The notes below the pieces were generated by a model. The model was not told where the DNA came from. It made no database searches and was given only the letters and a program-made list of their open reading frames with translations. A stretch of 5,182 nucleotides of DNA from contig JBHIER010000264.1 of NCBI GenBank assembly GCA_046760705.1, forward strand, positions 1 through 5,182, written 5' to 3'. Source of the stretch: JBHIER01 sp046760705 [NCBI: bacterium] (GTDB taxonomy: Bacteria > JBHIER01 > G020348925). A program made the translations under genes and the position numbers. Of this stretch, positions 4,721 to 5,182 are shown one piece after another. Position 1 is the stretch's first letter. Each line of letters begins with the position of its first letter.

Positions 4721-4857
4721 GACCCCGGCCTCCTTTTCCTAAAAATGCGATTGCGCATGACCCCGGCCTCCTTTTCCTAAAAATGCGATTGCGCATGACC
4801 CCGGCCTCCTTTTCCTAAAAATGCGATCGGGCATAACTCCGCCTCCTTTTCCTAAAA
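4707..4857. repeat. Four tandem ~38-bp repeats, each carrying a ribosome-binding site and ATG
   Basis: Units lie at 4707-4744, 4745-4782, 4783-4820 (38 bp each) and 4821-4857 (37 bp, most diverged). Units 2 and 3 are identical, and unit 1 differs from them by one base. On the minus strand each unit contains GGAAAAGGAGG, then an ATG followed by an AATCGCAT or GATCGCAT end. The first unit supplies the true start and first codons of the TlpA-like gene. The ATGs at 4758, 4796 and 4834 start short alternative frames. The one at 4834 runs 31 codons and stops at TAG just before the last ribosome-binding site. The pattern looks like replication-slippage expansion of a translation initiation region. 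Confidence 0.92.
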
Positions 4858-4894
4858 AGATGCGGGACGTAATTACACATGCACGTTTCATTCA

Positions 4895-4942
4895 TAAAGA
4901 TGGTCAGAAGTTTTGGGTGGACTAAACGTTCACCCATCTTTA
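4895..4942 (-). repeat. Inverted repeat at the end of the dockerin-type gene
   Basis: TAAAGATGG (4895-4903) and CCATCTTTA (4934-4942) are exact 9-bp inverted copies. An inner GGGTG/CACCC pair overlaps one arm and could form instead. The right arm overlaps the TAA stop of the dockerin-type gene. It could be an mRNA 3'-end stem or weak terminator, but no clear T-run follows on the minus strand. Apart from this and the tandem repeats, the 4721-4939 gap shows nothing else. Confidence 0.4.
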
Positions 4943-5182
4943 GCGGCGGTCTCCCACCGGTGAGCAGGTCCCGATGCCCAGAATGGTGTTGGCTATGCCC
5001 ACTACGTCGAGAACGTTGATCTCCCCGTCCCCATTGCAGTCGGCTGCCCACAGCTCATATTCGGTGGGGGCAGGTTCGATCCCTAAGATGATGTGGACCG
5101 TGCGAATCAGATCGGGAAGTTCGATCCGCCCATCACCGTTGACGTCGGCTTTCTGGGGTTGGAAGTTCAGCCATGAGAGGAG
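4940..5182 (-). CDS. C-terminal end of a secreted protein with a type I dockerin-like domain (partial)
   Basis: The last 80 codons of a gene that enters from the right edge are visible, ending at TAA (4940-4942). They hold two EF-hand-like calcium-binding repeats of dockerin type: D-V-N-G-D-G-R-I-E-L-P-D-L, then I-I-L-G, and D-C-N-G-D-G-E-I-N-V-L-D-V, then T-I-L-G. The repeats are separated by an EPAPTEYELWAA linker, and a short tail (CSPVGDRR) follows. Dockerins bind cohesins in cellulosomes, but in many uncultured bacteria such C-terminal domains sit on large extracellular proteins with no known cohesin partner. The window does not show the catalytic or adhesive part. An overlapping open frame at 4815-5051 is a shadow. 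Export is inferred from the family. Confidence 0.9.
   Translation of the reverse strand, partial: LLSWLNFQPQKADVNGDGRIELPDLIRTVHIILGIEPAPTEYELWAADCNGDGEINVLDVVGIANTILGIGTCSPVGDRR

Noticed and set aside
4707-4857. CRISPR or coding tandem repeat
   Set aside because: The units are contiguous without spacers, and 38 bp is not a multiple of three, so they do not encode a repeated peptide in one frame.
4815-5051. Minus-strand open frame of 78 codons over the dockerin end
   Set aside because: It is in a different frame from the dockerin repeats and has Arg/Gly/His-rich shadow composition.

Overview
The window reads as part of a chromosome from an anaerobic, selenocysteine-decoding bacterium. Support for this comes from a PerR-type regulator, two diiron rubrerythrin-like proteins, the start of a probable true rubrerythrin, a tryptophanyl-tRNA synthetase with a four-cysteine Fe-S-type motif, and two genes with in-frame UGA codons followed by bacterial SECIS-like hairpins. 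The dockerin-type C-terminus at the right edge is common in uncultured, Gram-negative-type candidate phyla and Desulfobacterota-like lineages. I cannot name the phylum from this sequence. All supported genes lie on the minus strand, so transcription runs from high to low coordinates.

Right part (5182 to 4139): the C-terminal end of a secreted protein with a type I dockerin-like domain. It is followed by a gap holding four tandem ~38-bp repeats and then a TlpA/ResA-like exported thioredoxin-fold protein. Each repeat unit carries a ribosome-binding site plus an ATG, so the translation start region of the TlpA-like gene has itself been multiplied. A probable rho-independent terminator follows this gene.

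Left and central part (4006 to 1): a near-consensus sigma70-type promoter with a Fur/PerR box at its predicted start site drives the PerR-type gene. Downstream on the same strand come a NifU C-terminal-type Fe-S scaffold, trpS, two ferritin-like (rubrerythrin-related) diiron proteins, an intergenic cluster of palindromic repeats, a two-domain protein disulfide oxidoreductase (PDO), a 59-residue single-pass membrane protein, and the first codons of a probable rubrerythrin. Spacings are short (11 to 52 nt) except at the palindromic repeat, so one long peroxide-responsive transcription unit is plausible, with the repeat possibly dividing it.

The main discovery is that the last two complete genes are probably selenoproteins. 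In the PDO the UGA replaces the first cysteine of the second CxxC motif (UPYC), and gene callers would split the gene in two. In the small membrane protein the UGA lies just after the transmembrane segment, in a U-x4-C arrangement. Reading through it gives an ORF that ends 19 nt before the next start codon. Each UGA is followed at 20 to 23 nt by a hairpin whose loop begins with G. Genes in the same window end normally at UGA, so a general reassignment of UGA is unlikely. Together the genes suggest a cytoplasmic and membrane thiol/selenol plus diiron peroxide-defence module under PerR control.
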